Part shown: positions 60,901 through 64,000 of the stretch, in pieces
Layout: the number at the start of each line of letters is the position of its first letter
How positions within the stretch are numbered: the stretch's first letter is position 1
Source of the DNA: Megachile rotundata
Taxonomy: Eukaryota > Arthropoda > Insecta > Hymenoptera > Megachilidae
NCBI RefSeq assembly: GCF_050947335.1
Contig: NW_027473477.1
Location: 227,145-291,144, forward strand
Length of the DNA stretch: 64,000 nucleotides
Direction: 5' to 3'
Notes under the pieces: generated by a model
Seen by the model: only the letters and a program-made list of their open reading frames with translations
The model's database searches: none
Told to the model about the DNA's origin: nothing
Program-made: the position numbers and the translations under genes

Positions 60901-63900
60901 AGCCATATTATGCTTAAATGATCGATAGAACGACAATTACTATACTTATTACTATTATTATTATCAATCTTACTCATATTATTAGCCATATTATGCATAT
61001 ATGATCGATAGGACGACAATTACTGTACTTATTACTCTTATTATTATCAACCTAACTCATATTATTAGCCATATTATGCTTATATTATCGATAGAACGAC
61101 AATTAATGTACTTATTACTGTTATTATTATCAATCTAACTCATATTATTAGCCATATTATGCATATGTGATCGATAGAACGACAATTACTATACTTATTA
61201 CACTTACTATTATCAATCTAACTCATATTATTAGCCATATTATGCATATATGATCGATAGAACGACAATTACTGTACTTATTACTCTTATCATTATCGAT
61301 CTAACTCATATTATTAGCCATATTATGCTTATATTATCGATAGAACGACAATTACTGTACTTATTACTGTTATTATTATCAATCTAACTCATATTATTAG
61401 CCATATTATGCTTATATGATCGATAGAACGACAATTACTATACTCACTACTCTTATTATTGTCAATCTAACTCATATTATTAGACATATTATGCTTATAT
61501 TATCGATAGAACGACAATTACTGTACTTATTACTGTTATTATTATCAATCTAACTCATATTATTAGCCATATTATGCATATATGATCGATAGAACGACAA
61601 TTACTATACTTATTACACTTACTATTATCAATCTAACTCATATTATTAGCCATATTATGCTTATATGATCGATAGAACGACAATTACTATACTTATTACT
61701 CTTATTATTATCAATCTAACTCATATTATTAGCCATATTATGCAGATATGATCGATAGAACGACAATTACTATACTTATTACACTCACTATTATCAATCT
61801 AACTCATATTATTAACAATATTATGCAGATACGATCGATAGAACTACAATTACTATACTCATTACTCTTATTATTATCAATCTAACTCATATTATTAGCC
61901 ATATTATGCATATATGATCGATAGAACGACAATTACTATACTTATTACACTTACTATTATCAATCTAACTCATATTATTAGCCATATTATGCTTAAATGA
62001 TCGATAGAACGACAATTACTATACTTATTACTCTTATTATTATGAATCTAACTCATATTATTAAGCATATTATGCAGATACGATCGATAGAACTACAATT
62101 ACTATACTTATTACACTCACTATTATCAATCTAACTCATATTATTAACAATATTATGCAGATATGATCGATAGCACGACATTTACTATACTTATTACTCT
62201 TATTATTATCAACCTAACTCATATTATTAGCCATATTATGCTTATATGATCGATAGAACGACAATTCCTATGCTTATTATTCTTATTTTTATCAACCTAA
62301 CTCATATTATTAGCCATATTATGCTTAAATGATCGATAGACCGACAATTACTATACTTATTACTCTTATTGTTATGAATCTAACTCATATTATTAACCAT
62401 ATTATGCAGATACGATCGATAGAACTACAATTACTATACTCATTACTCTTATTATTATCAATCTAACTCATATTATTAGCCATATTATGCTTAAATGATC
62501 GATAGAACGACAATTACTATGCTTATTACTATTATTATTATCAATCTTACTCATATTATTAGCCATATTATGCTTATATGATCGATAGAACGACAATTAC
62601 TATACTTATTACTCTTATTATTATCAAACTCATATTATTAACCATATTATGCTTATATGATCGATAGAACGACAATTACTATACTTATTACTCTTATTAT
62701 TATCAATCTAACTCATATTACTAGCCATATTATGCTTAAATGATCGATAGAACGACAATTACTATACTTATTACTCTTATTATTATCAATCTAACTCATA
62801 TTATTAGCCATATTATGCTTATATGATCGATAGAACGACAATTACTGTACTTATTACTCTTATCATTATCGATCTAACTCATATTATTAGCCATATTATG
62901 CTTATATGATCGATAGAACGACAATTACTATACTTATTACTCTTATTATTATCAATCTAACTCATATTATTAGCCATATTATGCAGATATGATCGATAGA
63001 ACGACAATTACTATACTTATTACACTCACTATTATCAATCTAACTCATATTATTAACAATATTATGCAGATACGATCGATAGAACTACAATTACTATACT
63101 CATTACTCTTATTATTATCAATCTAACTCATATTATTAGCCATATTATGCTTAAATGATCGATAGAACGACAATTACTATACTCATTACTCGTATTATTA
63201 TCAATCTAACTCATATTTTTAGCCGTATTATGCTTATATGATCGATAGAACGACAATTACTATACTTATTACTATTATTATTATCAATCTTACTCATATT
63301 ATTAGCCGTATTATGCTTATATGATCGATAGAACGACAATTACTATACTTATTACTCTTATTATTATCAATCTAACTCATATTATTAACCATATTATGCG
63401 AATTTGATCGATAGAACGACAATTACTATACTTATTACTCTTATTATTATCAATCTAACTCATATTATTAGCCATATTATGCTTATATGATCGATAGAAC
63501 GACAATTACTATACTTATTACTCTTATTATTATCAATCTAACTCATATTACCAGCCATATGATGCTTAAATGATCGATAGAACAACAATTACTATACTTA
63601 TTACTCTTATTATTATCAATCTATCTCATATTATTAGCCATATTATGCTTAAATGATCGATAGAACGACAATTACTATACTTATTACTATTATTATTATC
63701 AATCTTACTCATATTATTAGCCATATTATGCATATATGATCGATAGGACGACAATTACTGTACTTATTACTCTTATTATTATCAACCTAACTCATATTAT
63801 TAGCCATATTATGCTTATATTATCGATAGAACGACAATTAATGTACTTATTACTGTTGTTGTTATCAATCTAACTCATATTATTAGTCATATTATGCATA

Positions 63901-64000
63901 TATGATCGATAGAACGACAATTACTATACTTATTACACTTACTATTATCAATCTAACTCATATTATTAGCCATATTATGCTTATATGATCGATAGAACGA
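60901..64000. repeat. Right-edge mosaic ending in a contracted family II unit
   Basis: 61,250-61,600 repeats the family I tags TTGTCAATC and AGACAT seen at 52,580 and 44,450. 62,480-62,818 repeats 53,685-54,022 including the shared 4-bp deletion. 62,700-63,600 follows 54,600-55,400 at 99 monomers, with GCGAATTTG at 63,398 against 55,182. In the last unit, class 3 (CAATCTATCTC, near 63,620) ends GCTTAAATG instead of GCTTATATG. It is followed directly by class 8, so classes 4-7 are missing (four monomers). Class 10 near 63,855 reads CTGTTGTTGTT, a private change. The array continues past the window. Confidence 0.8.
62615..62640 (+). other. 4-bp deletion within a monomer (second copy)
   Basis: TATCAAACTCATATT again lacks four bases, as at 53,828. 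The distance between the two is 8,797 bp, which is 106 monomers minus the net 1-bp offset from the intervening indels. Flanking tags (CAATCTTAC before; AACCAT and ATTACTAGCC after) are shared. Duplication of the short segment after the deletion is the simplest explanation. Confidence 0.87.

Larger units (their letters stand above)
1..64000. repeat. 83-bp satellite array, 771 monomers, single orientation
   Basis: The TAGAACGACA-like landmark recurs every 83 bp from base 1 (1, 84, 167, 250, 333, 416 and so on) to 63,993. The phase was checked at many points. The net drift over the window is -1 bp, which equals the sum of all indels I found: five +1, one -1, one +3, two -4, and a patch netting zero. 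All monomers are head to tail. No mobile element, spacer or gene interrupts the array. The consensus is 20 G+C in 83 (24% GC). The plus strand is C-rich over G (14 to 6) and slightly T-rich over A (34 to 29). Satellite arrays of this size and homogeneity are typical of eukaryotic centromeric or pericentromeric heterochromatin; the chromosomal location here is inference. I do not recognise the family or species. Confidence 0.97.

Noticed and set aside
1..64000. Regular spacing of a conserved block and a more variable block resembles a CRISPR array.
   Set aside because: The 'spacers' are themselves repeated and about as similar as the rest of the monomer, the unit is a continuous 83 bp, there are hundreds of copies, and no cas genes or leader are present.
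1..64000. Possible open reading frames across the repeats.
   Set aside because: The 83-bp period rotates the frame each monomer, and the consensus has TAG, TAA and TGA on the plus strand and several stops on the minus strand. A frame is closed within about 249 bp unless several monomers lose their stops together. No codon structure or start context was seen.
1..64000. TATACT and TATATGAT in each monomer look like promoter elements or TATA boxes.
   Set aside because: They follow from the AT-rich composition and repeat every 83 bp with no associated gene.
1..64000. A CENP-B box in the monomer.
   Set aside because: No TTCG followed by the A and CGGG core is present in the consensus or in any variant noticed. 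A centromeric role cannot be argued from this motif.
1..64000. A hammerhead ribozyme in the satellite, as in some animal satellites.
   Set aside because: The CTGATGA and GAAA core elements are not in the monomer on either strand.
1..64000. A dimeric (166 bp) basic unit.
   Set aside because: Adjacent monomers do not alternate between two classes. The basic unit is 83 bp, and higher periods are 19, 49, 98 and others.
1..64000. Telomeric repeat, mitochondrial AT-rich region or simple microsatellite.
   Set aside because: The unit is a complex 83-mer with stable internal sequence and HOR order, the array is too long and homogeneous for a mitochondrial control region, and no short telomere motif is present.
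1..64000. Naming the species or satellite family.
   Set aside because: I do not recognise the monomer, and low GC with an 83-bp unit is not specific. A database search of the consensus would be needed.

Overview
The whole 64 kb window is one uninterrupted, head-to-tail satellite DNA array. Its monomer is 83 bp and about 24% GC. Taking the TAGAACGACA motif as monomer position 1, base 1 starts a monomer and the array holds 771 complete monomers plus 8 bp of the next (starting at 63,993). I found no gene, RNA gene, transposon, unique spacer or inversion. Because 83 is not a multiple of 3, every reading frame passes through all codon phases within three monomers and meets stop codons on both strands. 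Dozens of kilobases of AT-rich satellite with higher-order structure and no genes point to a eukaryotic chromosome, most likely centromeric, pericentromeric or other heterochromatin. I cannot name the species from sequence alone.

Monomer length is almost invariant. I found only 15 indel events in 64 kb, and six of them sit in one 0.74 kb patch (35,160-35,893). Substitutions are concentrated in a few columns of the monomer and occur as recurring combinations, so monomers fall into recognisable classes in a reproducible order. This is a higher-order repeat (HOR) organisation with several nested periods.

Layout. 1-20.5 kb is 'family I'. It contains a near-perfect tandem pair of a 49-monomer unit (4,067 bp; 7,488-11,554 and 11,555-15,621) plus a third partial copy. 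A separate 3.7 kb segment (464-4,182) reappears 14,774 bp downstream (15,238-18,956). About 20.7-34.4 kb is 'family II', built on a 19-monomer unit (1,577 bp; type copy 22,494-24,070). Several contracted versions of this unit have breakpoints inside near-identical monomers. 34.4-38.2 kb is a mosaic that includes the indel patch. 38,167-53,733 is a recent tandem duplication with a period of 98 monomers (8,135 bp). Its two copies differ by about a dozen or so substitutions, one lost monomer and one gained chimeric monomer. 53.7-60.9 kb uses the same classes but carries many more private substitutions, so it looks older or less homogenised. 60.9-64 kb returns to a cleaner mosaic and ends in a contracted family II unit.

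The picture is of a satellite evolving by unequal exchange at many scales (1, 2, 5, 7, 19, 49, 98 and 178 monomers). The indel patch may instead be a consensus or assembly defect. All periods and identities here were read by eye from landmark positions, not computed by alignment.
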